DNA of 64,000 nt from Pseudonocardia broussonetiae (GTDB lineage: Bacteria; Actinomycetota; Actinomycetes; Mycobacteriales; Pseudonocardiaceae), in NCBI RefSeq assembly GCF_013155125.1, contig NZ_CP053564.1, forward strand, positions 2,549,501 through 2,613,500, written 5' to 3'. Both the position numbers and the translations under genes were made by a program. The notes below the pieces were generated by a model. The model saw nothing but the letters and a program-made list of their open reading frames with translations. It did not search any database and had not been told where the DNA came from. Shown here one piece after another: positions 38,481 through 47,417 of this stretch. How positions within the stretch are numbered: position 1 is the stretch's first letter; every line of letters starts with the position of its first letter.

Positions 38481-38717
38481 TCAGGTCGAGCTGTGCAGAC
38501 GGACGACGCCCACCGTGACGTCCTCCAGACCGCCGCGGTCGAAGTCGCGGCGGAGCTGGTCGGCCTTGATGGTCGCCGTCAGTCCGTCGAACGGCCCGTG
38601 GGCGTCGACCTCCCCGGTCTGGGGGTCGACGGCCAGCACTACGTATCCGTCGCACTGCGTGAGCTTCTCGGCCGCTGCGACCAGCGTCGCCTCGTCGGAA
38701 GTCGTGTTCTCCGGCAC
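38481..38717 (-). CDS. 78-aa hypothetical protein with an exceptionally strong ribosome-binding site
   Basis: Acidic 78-aa protein (PENTTSDEATLVAAAEKLT at the N terminus, then a compact alpha/beta-looking body with DGYVVLAVDPQTGEVDAHGPFDG). No signal or membrane segment. The GTG at 38717 is preceded by AGGAGGTGATCC, close to a full complement of the 16S rRNA 3' end, the strongest Shine-Dalgarno match noticed in this window. This implies high translation. I recognise no family. Confidence 0.7.
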   Translation of the reverse strand: MPENTTSDEATLVAAAEKLTQCDGYVVLAVDPQTGEVDAHGPFDGLTATIKADQLRRDFDRGGLEDVTVGVVRLHSST

Positions 38718-38853
38718 CGGATCACCTCCTAGTCATCTAGTACAGCGTCGGAAGGGCCTCCGGCGTGACAGTCTTTCGGTCGGACCACCCGTTCGGGTCA
38801 GGGTGAACCTCGAAGTCGATCACTGATCGTGCCGGAACCGGGACGGTGGGCGC

Positions 38854-39838
38854 ATGAACGGGGCGGCACGCACCGTCAACGTGACGATCCTGGTACTCCT
38901 CGTGACCGTCACGGCGACCGGCGTGCTCGCGTTCGCCGTCGGGACGCCCGGTCCGGCGAGCTGGGTCGTCGGCGTCCACGGAGCGTCGGGTCTGGGGCTG
39001 CTGCTGCTCGTCCCGGCGAAGTCCCGCATCGCCCGGCGGGGGCTGCGGCGGCCGGGGCGGTCGCGGAAGGTGATGGGCCTCGCCCTGGCGGTGCTCGCCG
39101 TGCTGGCGGTGGTCAGCGGGCTGCTGCACGCGCTGTGGGGCTGGGCGCCGGTCGTGCTCGGGCTGCTGCCGATGCAGGTCCACGTGGGGGCGGCGGTCGG
39201 GGCGGCCGTGCTGGCCGGGGCGCACGTGCTGGTCCACCACCGGGGGCGGGGCGGGCGGTGGCGGTCGCTGGTGCGGCGCACCGACGTCGACCGCCGCCGC
39301 GCCCTGCTCGGCACCGGGGTCGTCGCGGGGTCGGCGCTGCTGTGGCTCGTGGCGCCGGGGCGGGAGCGGCGGGAGACCGGGTCGCACGCGATCGCCGACG
39401 CGGCGGCGGTGCCCGTCACGCAGTGGATGTTCGACCCGGTGCCGCGGCTGCCGGTGCGGCCGCTGCGGGTCCCGGGCGGTGAGGTCGACCTCGCCGCGCT
39501 CCCGACGACCACCGTGCGCGCGGTGCTCGACTGCACCGGCGGCTGGTACAGCGAGCAGGAGTGGCGGGGCGTGCGCGTGGCCGACCTGGGGCTGCCCGCG
39601 GGCGCGTCGGTCGACGTCGTCTCGGCCACCGGCTACCGCCGCCGCTTCCCCGCGGGCGAGGCCGGCTCGCTGCTGCTGGCCACGCACCTGGCCGGGCGGC
39701 CGCTCACGGCCCGGGCACGGGGCGCCGGTGCGGCTCGTCGCGCCCGGGCGGCGCGGGTTCTGGTGGGTGAAGTGGGTGGTGGCGGTCGAGGTCGTCGACG
39801 AGCCGTGGTGGTGGCAGCCCCCGTTCCCGCTGCAGTGA
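38854..39838 (+). pseudogene. cytochrome-b561-like / molybdopterin oxidoreductase fusion, 1-nt frameshift
   Basis: The first frame encodes four membrane helices (residues 8-28, 38-57, 74-96, 106-130), an arginine-rich loop ([22 protein letters not shown], a twin-arginine-like anchor) and a sulfite-oxidase-type Mo-cofactor domain with [19 protein letters not shown], which holds the conserved Cys ligand. After LAGRPLTA near 39712 the natural C terminus ([20 protein letters not shown]) continues in the +1 frame to 39838. One extra C in GCCCGGGCAC explains it. Either a sequencing error or a genuine inactivation. GACGGT lies 6 nt before the ATG. Confidence 0.8.
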
Positions 39839-39847
39839 GCCCGGCCG

Positions 39848-40357
39848 TCACAGCGTCCGGTGCATCACCGTCAGCCCGACGTAGCCGTGCTCGGGGTGGT
39901 GGAACGCCTCCGGCACCACGCCGACCGTCGCGAAGCCCAGCGCGTGCCACAGGGCCACGGCGCGGGTGTTCGTCTCGACCACGGCGTTGAACTGCATGGC
40001 GCGGTAGCCCTGCGCCGTCGCCCAGGCGACCACGTGCTCGCCCAGCGCGCGGCCCGTGCCGCGGCGCCCGTGCGCCGGGTCGACCATGAAGCTCGCGGTG
40101 GCGACGTGCGAGCCCGGGCCGAGCTGGTTGGGGCCCGCCTTGGCGCTGCCGAGCACGGTGCCGTCGTCGTCGACGGCCACGAACGCGACGGCGGGCGGCC
40201 CGGGCATCCAGATGGAGCGGGCGTGCTCCTCGGTGATGTCGCGGGGGTAGGTGTAGGTCTCGCCCGCGGCGGCGATCGCGCGCAGGAAGGGCCAGATCGC
40301 GGCCCAGTCGTCGGGGGTGGCGTCACGGATCAGCACGGGTGCCAGGATCGTCGTCAT
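39848..40357 (-). CDS. GNAT-family N-acetyltransferase
   Basis: 169-aa acetyl-CoA-dependent acyltransferase. VLIRDATPDDWAAIWPFLRAIAAAGETYTYP at the N terminus and the acetyl-CoA loop VDPAHGRRGTGRALGEHVVAWA near residue 95 are typical; NAVVETNTRAVALWHALGFATVG near 130 is motif B. It resembles phosphinothricin-type acetyltransferases, but the substrate is not predictable. The ATG at 40357 is supported by GGAGGG 5 nt upstream. The start codon overlaps that of the divergent dehalogenase gene (CATG). Confidence 0.9.
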   Translation of the reverse strand: MTTILAPVLIRDATPDDWAAIWPFLRAIAAAGETYTYPRDITEEHARSIWMPGPPAVAFVAVDDDGTVLGSAKAGPNQLGPGSHVATASFMVDPAHGRRGTGRALGEHVVAWATAQGYRAMQFNAVVETNTRAVALWHALGFATVGVVPEAFHHPEHGYVGLTVMHRTL

Positions 40358-41267
40358 GCGCACCCTCCGCACACCCGACGCGCGGTTCGCCGACCTCCCC
40401 GGCTTCCCGCAGCCGCCCCGCTACGCCGACGTGCCCGACGGCGACGGCGGCAGCCTGCGGATGGCGTGGGTGGAGGACGGCCCGGCCGACGGCCCCGTCG
40501 TGCTGCTGCTGCACGGCGAGCCGAGCTGGTCGTTCCTGCACCGCACGATGATCCCGGTGCTGGCCGGGGCGGGGATGCGGGTCGTGGCGCCGGACCTCGT
40601 CGGCTTCGGCCGCTCCGACAAGCCCGCCGAGATCGCCGACCACAGCTACGCCCGGCACGTCGAGTGGGTCCGCGCGCTCGTGTTCGACGTCCTCGACCTG
40701 CGCTCCGTCACGCTCGTCGGCCAGGACTGGGGAGGGCTGATCGGGCTGCGGCTCGTCGCCGAACACACCGAGCGCTTCGCCCGCGTCGTCGCCGCCAACA
40801 CCGGCCTGCCCACCGGCGACGTCGACATGCCCCCGGTGTGGTGGGAGTTCCGCCGCGCGGTGGAGAAGGCCGAGGTGCTCGACGTGGCGCGGCTCGTGCA
40901 GTCGGGCTGCCGCACGCGGTTCACCCCCGAGGTGCGCGCCGCCTACGACGCCCCGTTCCCCGACGAGTCCTACAAGGCGGGGCCCCGCGCCATGCCGCTG
41001 CTCGTCCCGACCCGCCCCGACGACCCGTCGACGGCGGCCAACCGCGCCGCCTGGGACGTGCTGCGCGGCCTGGACCTGCCGTTCCTCTGCGCGTTCAGCG
41101 ACGGCGACCCGATCACCGCGGCGATGGGGCCGGTCCTGCGCGCGGAGGTGCCGGGTGCGGCCGGGCACGAGCACCCGACGATCACCGGCGCGGGGCACTT
41201 CCTGCAGGAGGACGCCGGGCCGGAGCTGGCCGCGGCGGTGGCGCGGTTCGTCGGGGTGTCCGGCTAG
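40356..41267 (+). CDS. haloalkane dehalogenase (alpha/beta hydrolase)
   Basis: 303-aa hydrolase resembling haloalkane dehalogenase subfamily I (DhlA/DhmA). HGEPSWSFLHR near residue 54 is the oxyanion/halide region; the nucleophile Asp lies in VGQDWGGLIGL near 124 with the adjacent Trp; GAGHFLQED supplies the catalytic His near 279. Other alpha/beta hydrolases share the fold, but Asp rather than Ser as nucleophile favours dehalogenase or epoxide hydrolase. The ATG at 40356 gives MRTLRTPDARFADLPGFP, a known N-terminal pattern of this subfamily. CAGGAT lies 7 nt upstream. Confidence 0.92.
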   Translation: MRTLRTPDARFADLPGFPQPPRYADVPDGDGGSLRMAWVEDGPADGPVVLLLHGEPSWSFLHRTMIPVLAGAGMRVVAPDLVGFGRSDKPAEIADHSYARHVEWVRALVFDVLDLRSVTLVGQDWGGLIGLRLVAEHTERFARVVAANTGLPTGDVDMPPVWWEFRRAVEKAEVLDVARLVQSGCRTRFTPEVRAAYDAPFPDESYKAGPRAMPLLVPTRPDDPSTAANRAAWDVLRGLDLPFLCAFSDGDPITAAMGPVLRAEVPGAAGHEHPTITGAGHFLQEDAGPELAAAVARFVGVSG

Positions 41268-41270
41268 CCT
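41265..41270 (+). promoter_or_regulatory. -10 hexamer TAGCCT, leaderless upp start
   Basis: TAGCCT, 6-nt spacer, upp ATG at 41277. The hexamer overlaps the TAG stop of the dehalogenase gene. Confidence 0.55.
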
Positions 41271-41276
41271 CCGGCC

Positions 41277-41903
41277 ATGGATGTCCGCGTCGTCGACCAC
41301 CCGCTGGCCCGGGCCCGCCTCTCCACCATGCGGGACGCGCGCACCGACAACGCGACGTTCCGGGCGGCCCTGCGCGACCTCACGCTCATGCTGATCTACG
41401 AGGCCACGCGCGACGCCCCGGTGGCCACCGCGCCGCTGCACACCCCGGTCGCCCGCACCACCGGCTACCGCCTGGCCAACCCGCCGCTGCTGGTTCCGGT
41501 GCTGCGCGCCGGGCTCGGGATGGTCGACGCCGCGCAGGCGCTGATGCCCGAGGCCCAGATGGGCTTCGTGGGCCTGGCGCGCGACGAGAAGACGCACCTG
41601 CCGGTGCCCTACATGGAGTCGCTGCCCGAGTCGCTCGACGGGCGTCCGGTGTTCGTGCTCGACCCGATGCTCGCCACCGGCGGCTCGATGGAGCACACGA
41701 TCCGGATGCTCACCGAGCGCGGCGCCTCCGACGTCACCGCGATCTGCGTGCTGGCGGCGCCGGAGGGCGTGGCGCACCTGGAGGGCAGCGGGCTGCCGGT
41801 CCGGGTCGTCACCGCCAGCATCGACGAGCGGCTCAACGACTCCGCGTTCATCGTCCCGGGCCTGGGCGACGCCGGCGACCGTCAGTTCGGCGCCGTCCCG
41901 TAG
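41277..41903 (+). CDS. upp: uracil phosphoribosyltransferase
   Basis: 208-aa enzyme that makes UMP from uracil and PRPP. The PRPP loop is [17 protein letters not shown] near residue 127; [35 protein letters not shown] near 75 and the C-terminal [11 protein letters not shown] near 195 bind uracil. Normal length. It captures the uracil released by deoA. The last 22 nt overlap the convergent TetR gene. Confidence 0.97.
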   Translation: MDVRVVDHPLARARLSTMRDARTDNATFRAALRDLTLMLIYEATRDAPVATAPLHTPVARTTGYRLANPPLLVPVLRAGLGMVDAAQALMPEAQMGFVGLARDEKTHLPVPYMESLPESLDGRPVFVLDPMLATGGSMEHTIRMLTERGASDVTAICVLAAPEGVAHLEGSGLPVRVVTASIDERLNDSAFIVPGLGDAGDRQFGAVP

Positions 41904-42460
41904 CCCGGGGCGCGCCAGCCGTCGAGCATGGCCCGCAGGGCGCCGGTCACGTCGGCGGCGGGGGCGAGGCCGTGCAGCTCCAGGTCGACGAGCCCGTGCA
42001 CGAGCGCCTGCACCGCGAGCGCCACGGCCGACGGGTCGGCTTCCGGGCGCAGCGCGCCGGCGGTCGTGGCGCGGCGGACGGCGTCGGCGAAGGGCCGCAG
42101 CGCCTGCGCTGCGGGCGGGGCGGCGGAGAGCACCTCGTAGACGCGCGGGTCGTCCAGCGCGGCGTCGCGGTAGGCCAGGGCCAGGCGGCGCAGGTGCTCC
42201 AGCGGGTCGGTGCCGGCGTCGGTCGTGGCGTCGACGGCGTCGAGGCGGCCGGTGAGGCGGTGCACCGCGCGGTCGAGCAGGACGTCGAGCAGCGCGGGCT
42301 TGCCGCCGAACAGCGAGTAGACGGCCGTCGTGGAGGTGCCGCAGTCCTGCGCGAGGGTGCGCAGGCTCAGCGCGTCGGTGCCGCCGTCGGACAGCAGGGC
42401 TCCCGCGCGGTCGAGCAGGCGCTCGCGCAGCGCCGCGTCGTGCACCTTCGGACGGGGCAT
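41882..42460 (-). CDS. TetR-family transcriptional regulator
   Basis: 192-aa regulator. N-terminal helix-turn-helix: [54 protein letters not shown] (residues 12-65). The C-terminal ligand domain resembles TetR_C_13/WHG types. ATG at 42460 with TAGGGT 6 nt upstream. It overlaps upp by 22 nt at its 3' end. Target is not evident; the flavodoxin gene upstream on the same strand is the nearest candidate. Confidence 0.93.
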   Translation of the reverse strand: MPRPKVHDAALRERLLDRAGALLSDGGTDALSLRTLAQDCGTSTTAVYSLFGGKPALLDVLLDRAVHRLTGRLDAVDATTDAGTDPLEHLRRLALAYRDAALDDPRVYEVLSAAPPAAQALRPFADAVRRATTAGALRPEADPSAVALAVQALVHGLVDLELHGLAPAADVTGALRAMLDGWRAPGYGTAPN

Positions 42461-42466
42461 CGCGGC

Positions 42467-42472
42467 ACCCTA
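42467..42472 (-). promoter_or_regulatory. -10 hexamer TAGGGT, leaderless TetR start
   Basis: Minus-strand TAGGGT, 6-nt spacer, ATG at 42460. Confidence 0.5.
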
Positions 42473-42485
42473 GCCCCGGTGGGTG

Positions 42486-42944
42486 TCATCCGCCGTTCAT
42501 GATCGTGGCGGCGAGGGTGCCGCCGAGCTCCGCGCAGGCGTCGAGGTCGGCGCGGGTCGGGGCGCCGCTGACGGTCACGTGCGCGGCCGCCTGCGTCCAG
42601 CCCAGCCCGCCCGTGACGCCCTCGACCGACCGCACCGCGCCCTCGACGCCGAGGTTGCCGTGGACGTAGAGGCCGAAGGGCAGGCCGCGGGTGTCGTCGG
42701 CGCAGACGTAGTAGACGGTGTCGAAGAAGTGCTTGAGCGCGCCCGACATGTAGCCGATGTTGGCGGGCGTGCCGAGGACGACGGCGTCGGCGGCGAGCAG
42801 GTCGGACGCGGTGGCGGCGAGCGCGGCGCGCCGCACGACGTCGACGCCGGTGATCTCCGGGTCCCGCGCGCCGCGCAGCACGGCGTCGAGCAGCTCCGCC
42901 GTCGCGGGGGAGGGCGTGTGGTGCACGACGAGCAGCGTGCTCAT
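42486..42944 (-). CDS. flavodoxin-like NAD(P)H-dependent oxidoreductase
   Basis: 152-aa flavoprotein. STLLVVHHTPSPATAELLDAVLRGA at the N terminus is the FMN phosphate loop of the flavodoxin/NADPH-dependent FMN reductase superfamily; AVVLGTPANIGYMSGALKHFFDTVYYVC near residue 53 lines the isoalloxazine site. The electron partner is unknown. The ATG overlaps the phosphomutase stop by 4 nt (ATGA), so the two genes are co-translated; the pairing is unusual functionally. Confidence 0.88.
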   Translation of the reverse strand: MSTLLVVHHTPSPATAELLDAVLRGARDPEITGVDVVRRAALAATASDLLAADAVVLGTPANIGYMSGALKHFFDTVYYVCADDTRGLPFGLYVHGNLGVEGAVRSVEGVTGGLGWTQAAAHVTVSGAPTRADLDACAELGGTLAATIMNGG

Positions 42945-44530
42945 GCGCCCAGCAGTTCCGTGACGGTGGCGGCGAGCGCGTCGAGGCGCTCCTGGGCGCG
43001 GGCGCGGTCGCCGTGCTCGACGACCTCCAGGTAGGCCTTCAGCTTCGGCTCCGTGCCGGACGGGCGGATGACGAGCCGCTCGCCCTCGCGGCGCAGCACG
43101 AGCACGTCGGGGGCGGGACGGGTGACGGCCCAGCCCTGCGGCGGGGCGTCGCGCAGGCGGGCCACGGCGGCGTCGCGGGGGCCGGGTTCCATGCGCACCG
43201 AGATGCCGCGGGTGAGGTGGACGCCGTGCTCGGCCGACAGCGCGTCGAGCCGGTCGGGCAGGCCCTTGCCGTCGGCCTTGAGCGTGGCCGCCAGGTCGCA
43301 GGCGACGGTGGCCGCCGCGATCCCGTCCTTGTCGTTGACGGCGCCCGGGTCGACGCAGTAGCCCAGCGCCTCCTCGTAGCCGTAGACCAGGCCGGGGCCG
43401 CCGCGGACGATCCACTTGAAGCCGGTCAGCGTCTCGGCGAAGCGCGCGCCGTGCGCCTGCGCGACCGACCGCAGCATCGACGACGAGACGACCGTCGTGG
43501 CGACGAGCGGGTCGTCGTACGAGCCGGTGCGCAGCAGGTGGTCGCCGAGCAGGACGCCGGTCTCGTCGCCGGTGAGCATGCGCCAGCCCGCCCGCCCGCC
43601 GGAGGCGGACTCGGCGGTGGGGACGCCCAGCGCGCAGCGGTCGGCGTCCGGGTCCAGGGCGATCGCCAGGTCGGCGCCGACCTCCGCGGCGAGCGCGAGC
43701 AGCGCGTCGGTGGCGCCGGGCTCCTCGGGGTTGGGGAACACGACCGTCGGGAAGTCGGGGTCGGGCGCGGCCTGCGACGCCACGACGTGCACGTCGGTGA
43801 AGCCCGCCCGGTGCAGCGCGTGCACCGCGACGGCGCCGCCGACGCCGTGCATCGGGGTGAGCGCGACGCGCAGGGTGCGGGCGGTGCCGCGGGGCAGGCG
43901 GGCGACGCGGTCCAGGTAGGACCCGGTGACGTCGACCTCGGACACGTCGCCGCCGGTCGGTACGGACACCGCCGCGGGTGCGGCCGTGATCGCCGCCTCG
44001 ATCTCGGCGTCGGACGGGGGCGCGAGCTGCGCGCCGTCGGCGAGGTAGACCTTGTAGCCGTTGTCGGCGGGCGGGTTGTGCGACGCCGTGATCTGCACAC
44101 CGGCGACGGCCCCCAGCTCGCGGACGGCGAAGGCGAGCACGGGCGTCGGCAGGGGGCCGGGGAGCGTGCGGGCGGCGAACCCGGCGCCGGCGAGCACCTC
44201 GGCCGCGGCGGCGGCGAAGGCCTCCGACCCGTGCCGGGCGTCGCGCCCGACCACGACCGTGCCGCGGACGCCGTCGCGCGCGAGCCAGGCCGCGAGCCCG
44301 GCCGTGGCGCGGCGCACCACGGCGACGTTCATCCCGGCCGGCCCGGCCCGGACCGGCCCCCGCAGCCCCGCCGTGCCGAAGCGCAGCATCCCGGACATCC
44401 GGTCGGCGAGCTCGTCGTCGGGGCCGCCCGCCATGACGTCGGCGAGGAGGCGCTGGAGCTCGGCGCGGGTGGCGGGGTCGGGGTCGTCGGCGATCCAGCG
44501 CAGGGCGGCGTCGCGCAGGTGCGGCTTCAC
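42941..44530 (-). CDS. pmmB: alpha-D-phosphohexomutase (phosphomannomutase/phosphopentomutase-like)
   Basis: 529-aa enzyme of the phosphohexomutase superfamily. Active-site serine in TASHNPPADNGYKVY near residue 142, metal loop DPDADRCALG near 290, sugar loop in YGYEEALGYCVDPGAVNDKDG near 385 (the GEMSG/GEESG position varies) and phosphate loop RPSGTEPKLKAY near 495. Length and position next to deoD match mycobacterial pmmB. In this nucleoside cluster a role as (deoxy)phosphopentomutase, linking DeoA/DeoD products to DeoC, is an attractive inference. GTG start at 44530. Confidence 0.93.
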   Translation of the reverse strand: MKPHLRDAALRWIADDPDPATRAELQRLLADVMAGGPDDELADRMSGMLRFGTAGLRGPVRAGPAGMNVAVVRRATAGLAAWLARDGVRGTVVVGRDARHGSEAFAAAAAEVLAGAGFAARTLPGPLPTPVLAFAVRELGAVAGVQITASHNPPADNGYKVYLADGAQLAPPSDAEIEAAITAAPAAVSVPTGGDVSEVDVTGSYLDRVARLPRGTARTLRVALTPMHGVGGAVAVHALHRAGFTDVHVVASQAAPDPDFPTVVFPNPEEPGATDALLALAAEVGADLAIALDPDADRCALGVPTAESASGGRAGWRMLTGDETGVLLGDHLLRTGSYDDPLVATTVVSSSMLRSVAQAHGARFAETLTGFKWIVRGGPGLVYGYEEALGYCVDPGAVNDKDGIAAATVACDLAATLKADGKGLPDRLDALSAEHGVHLTRGISVRMEPGPRDAAVARLRDAPPQGWAVTRPAPDVLVLRREGERLVIRPSGTEPKLKAYLEVVEHGDRARAQERLDALAATVTELLGA

Positions 44531-44541
44531 CGACCCACCCC

Positions 44542-44585
44542 CCGTGAGTGGCTACGAGTGCTGGAGCACTCGTATCCACTCACGG
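44542..44585. repeat. palindromic hairpin element, copy 2 (21-bp arms, one mismatch)
   Basis: Arms 44542-44562 and 44565-44585 separated by GG, with the core GTGAGTGG(C/A)TACGAGTGCT, clearly the same family as 10132-10177. It lies between deoD and the phosphomutase gene, both on the minus strand, so it probably terminates deoD. Confidence 0.8.
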
Positions 44586-44600
44586 CTGCCGCAGGTGCAC

Positions 44601-45386
44601 TCATGATCGCGCGACGAGCTCGCGCAGCAGCCCGCCCATCCGCCCGGCCGCCGCGGCTCCCGCCTCCAGCACCTCGTGGTGGTCCAGCGGCTGGCCGGTG
44701 AGCCCGGCGGCCAGGTTGGTCACCAGCGACAGCCCGAACACCTCGACGCCCAGCGCGCGCGCCGCGATCGCCTCGAGAACCGTCGACATCCCGACGAGGT
44801 CGGCGCCCAGCCCGCGGTACATCCGGATCTCGGCGGGCGTCTCGAAGTGCGGGCCGGTCAGTCCGGCGTAGACGCCCTCGGCGAGCGTCGGGTCGATCTC
44901 GCGCGCGAGCGCGCGCAGGCGGGGGGAGTAGAGGTCGGTGAGGTCGACGAACTGCGCACCCCGCAGCGGCGACGTCGCCGTCACGTTGAGGTGGTCGGAG
45001 ATCAGGACCGGGTCGCCGACGCTCATGCCCTCGCGGATGCCGCCGGCCGCGTTCGTCAGGACGACGGTGGTGCAGCCCGCGGCCGCGGCCGTGCGGACGC
45101 CGTGCACGACCGGGTCGACGCCGTGGCCCTCGTAGAGGTGCGTGCGCCCGAGCAGCACCAGCACGCGGCGCTCACCGACCCGCACCGAGCGCACCGTGCC
45201 GCCGTGGCCGGCGACGGTGGGGGCGAGGAAGCCGGGGAGGTCGGCCATCGGGACCTCGTGGTCGGCCTCGCCGATCAGGTCGGCCGCCGGGCGCCAGCCC
45301 GACCCCAGCACCACGGCGACGTCGTGGGTGGCCACGCCGGTGGCCTCGGCCAGTGCGGCGGCCGCTGCGCTCTCGAGCTCGCTCAT
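44601..45386 (-). CDS. deoD: purine nucleoside phosphorylase (trimeric class)
   Basis: 261-aa phosphorylase splitting (deoxy)inosine and (deoxy)guanosine into base and (deoxy)ribose-1-phosphate. [17 protein letters not shown] near residue 25 (phosphate loop), [10 protein letters not shown] near 80, [39 protein letters not shown] near 180 (substrate-binding Glu and Met) and [10 protein letters not shown] near 220 are diagnostic of the low-molecular-mass trimeric PNP class, the PunA type, despite the common actinobacterial name deoD. ATG at 45386 with TAGGCT 6 nt upstream. Confidence 0.96.
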   Translation of the reverse strand: MSELESAAAAALAEATGVATHDVAVVLGSGWRPAADLIGEADHEVPMADLPGFLAPTVAGHGGTVRSVRVGERRVLVLLGRTHLYEGHGVDPVVHGVRTAAAAGCTTVVLTNAAGGIREGMSVGDPVLISDHLNVTATSPLRGAQFVDLTDLYSPRLRALAREIDPTLAEGVYAGLTGPHFETPAEIRMYRGLGADLVGMSTVLEAIAARALGVEVFGLSLVTNLAAGLTGQPLDHHEVLEAGAAAAGRMGGLLRELVARS

Positions 45387-45392
45387 GCCCGC

Positions 45393-45398
45393 AGCCTA
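45393..45398 (-). promoter_or_regulatory. -10 hexamer TAGGCT, leaderless deoD start
   Basis: Minus-strand TAGGCT, 6-nt spacer, ATG at 45386. Confidence 0.55.
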
Positions 45399-45410
45399 CG
45401 GAACGGACGA

Positions 45411-47132
45411 TCAGGCCCCGGCAGCGGCGAAACCGGCCATGAGCACGTCGAACAGGGCCTGCGCGGTGCCCTCTCCGCGCTCGCCGGGGACGGTGAGCCG
45501 GGCCACCCAGACGGCGTCGCCGTCGGCCGGGACGAGGGCGAGCCAGGTGGCGCGCTGCTGGCCGTCGCGGTCGGTGCGGTAGGTCAGGCGGTCGTCGGCG
45601 AGCTCCGAGCGATCGAGTACGTCGACGCCGAGCCGGTCGGTCGTGAGCCCGGCCAGCGCGGCGTCGCGCGACTCCGCGCGCTCCACCGTGAACTCCTCGG
45701 TGCCGTCGGGGCTGATGAAGGACGCGGCCCGCGAGCCGTCGAGGCGCTCGTGGTCGAACTGCGTCCAGCCGGCCGGGACGTCGGCGTCGAAGCCCAGGGG
45801 GTCGAGGTGCGAGACCAGCTCGGTGCCGGCGGACGTCACCGTGACCGTGTCGAACGGCGACTGCCCGCCGATCATCCGCGTGATGGCCCAGCCCGCGGCC
45901 GCGCCGAGCAGCACCACCAGCGCACCGGCGATGACGAGCGCCACGGACTGCAGCGTCGAGGTCGGCTCTGCGAACGACCGGGCCGCCGCCAGGGGCTGCG
46001 CGCGCGGCCGGGGCGGGCGCTGCGGGCCGCGGTCGGGGCGCAGCGTGTCGGGCCGCAGCGGGTCCGGGCGCGGGGGCATCGGCACGTCGGGCCGCAGCGC
46101 CCCCGGCCGCCCGGGCGGCGGGCCCGGCAGCGGACCGGGGTCGGCGGCGAGCAGCGCGGGCTGCGAGGGCGGCCGGGCCTCCATCGACGCCGAGCTGCGC
46201 GAGGGCTCGGGGTGCTCGGCGGGAGGCGGGAGGTCGAGCGGGGGCGTGACGAACGCGGCGAGCGTCGGGGCGTCGGGGGAGCCGGGGTAGAGGGGGTCGT
46301 CGGGGTCGGAGATGAGCGGCCGCAGCCGGATGCGCACCTCGTCGAGCGGCATGCGGGCCGACGGCTCCTTCACCATCAGCGCCGCGATGACCTCCGACAC
46401 CGGCCCGCCGGCGCGGCTGCGCGGCACGTCGCCGTCGACGACCTCGGTGATGGTCTGCACCGGGTCGCCGCCGACGTCGTAGGGCGGGCGGCCCTCGACC
46501 GCGGCGAACAGCGTGGCGCCCAGGCCCCACAGGTCGGCGGCGGGCGTCACGGGCTGGCCGGCCGCGACCTCCGGTGCGATGTAGGCGGGCGAGCCGAGCA
46601 CGAGGCCGACGCTCGTCATCGGGGCGTCGGCGATGTTGCGGGCGATGCCGAAGTCGGTGAGCTTGACGCGCCCGTCGTCGGCGACGAGGACGTTGCCCGG
46701 CTTGACGTCACGGTGCGTGATGCCCGCGCGGTGCGCGGCCCGCAGACCCCCCGCAGTGGCGTAACCCACGACCGCCGCCTGCGCGACGGACAGCGCCCCG
46801 TGGTCGGAGATCATCTCCGCGAGGTTGCGGGAGGGCACCAGCTCCAGCACGACGACGGGCTCGCCGTCGGCCTCGACCACGTCGAACACGGTGATGACGT
46901 TGGGGTGCGACAGCCCGCCGACGGCCCGCGCCTCGCGCAGGATCCGCTCGCGCATGTCGAGGGCCTCCTGGTCGCCGACGCCGATCGGGACCCGCAGCTC
47001 CTTGACGGCGACGCGACGGCGCAGGACCTCGTCGTACCCGGCCCAGACGGTGCCCATGGCGCCGCTGCCGATCTTGCCGGACAGCAGGTACCGGCCGCCG
47101 ATGCGGCGCTGTCCGTCCTGCGGCGTCGTCAC
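45411..47132 (-). CDS. membrane Ser/Thr protein kinase with proline-rich linker
   Basis: 573-aa PknB-type kinase. Catalytic domain residues 13-275: glycine loop GKIGSGAMGTVW, VAVKEL, HRDVKPGN near 140, LTDFGIARN near 161, SPAYIAPEVAAG. A proline- and arginine-rich linker of about 110 aa (repeated LRPD units, RPDTLRPDRGPQRPP) follows, then a membrane helix (SVALVIAGALVVLLGAAAGWAI, near 400) and an extracytoplasmic domain of about 155 aa without a family I recognise. The GTG at 47132 is leaderless behind CAGAAT. Distinct from the kinase at 3964. Confidence 0.93.
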   Translation of the reverse strand: MTTPQDGQRRIGGRYLLSGKIGSGAMGTVWAGYDEVLRRRVAVKELRVPIGVGDQEALDMRERILREARAVGGLSHPNVITVFDVVEADGEPVVVLELVPSRNLAEMISDHGALSVAQAAVVGYATAGGLRAAHRAGITHRDVKPGNVLVADDGRVKLTDFGIARNIADAPMTSVGLVLGSPAYIAPEVAAGQPVTPAADLWGLGATLFAAVEGRPPYDVGGDPVQTITEVVDGDVPRSRAGGPVSEVIAALMVKEPSARMPLDEVRIRLRPLISDPDDPLYPGSPDAPTLAAFVTPPLDLPPPAEHPEPSRSSASMEARPPSQPALLAADPGPLPGPPPGRPGALRPDVPMPPRPDPLRPDTLRPDRGPQRPPRPRAQPLAAARSFAEPTSTLQSVALVIAGALVVLLGAAAGWAITRMIGGQSPFDTVTVTSAGTELVSHLDPLGFDADVPAGWTQFDHERLDGSRAASFISPDGTEEFTVERAESRDAALAGLTTDRLGVDVLDRSELADDRLTYRTDRDGQQRATWLALVPADGDAVWVARLTVPGERGEGTAQALFDVLMAGFAAAGA

Positions 47133-47138
47133 CTGCCC

Positions 47139-47144
47139 ATTCTG
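47139..47144 (-). promoter_or_regulatory. -10 hexamer CAGAAT, leaderless kinase start
   Basis: Minus-strand CAGAAT, 6-nt spacer, GTG at 47132. Confidence 0.45.
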
Positions 47145-47417
47145 GCCCGCACGTATCTTCCGGGCACAGACGGGTATCCCTCAGGGCATGCTCTCCACAG
47201 CCGCCGCCGCGATGAGACGAACGGCGAAAAGTTCCGCTCGTCGCTCGTGTCGATCACCACTCGTCGCGCGGGGTACGGCCGTCCGCAGCACATCGGCGAC
47301 CCCTCGGCGAGCGTTTCCCTACGTGAACGATTTGCTCTTGGTCTACCGCCGTCCGGGTGAGCACCATGGTCCGATGCAGGACAGAGCAGAGATGCACGTC
47401 CGGAGCGGGGGCGTGCG

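Noticed and set aside
42486..44579. A single long reading frame joining the flavodoxin to an upstream Arg-rich stretch
   Set aside because: The upstream part is a shadow of the phosphomutase gene; the flavodoxin starts at 42944 with an ATGA overlap.
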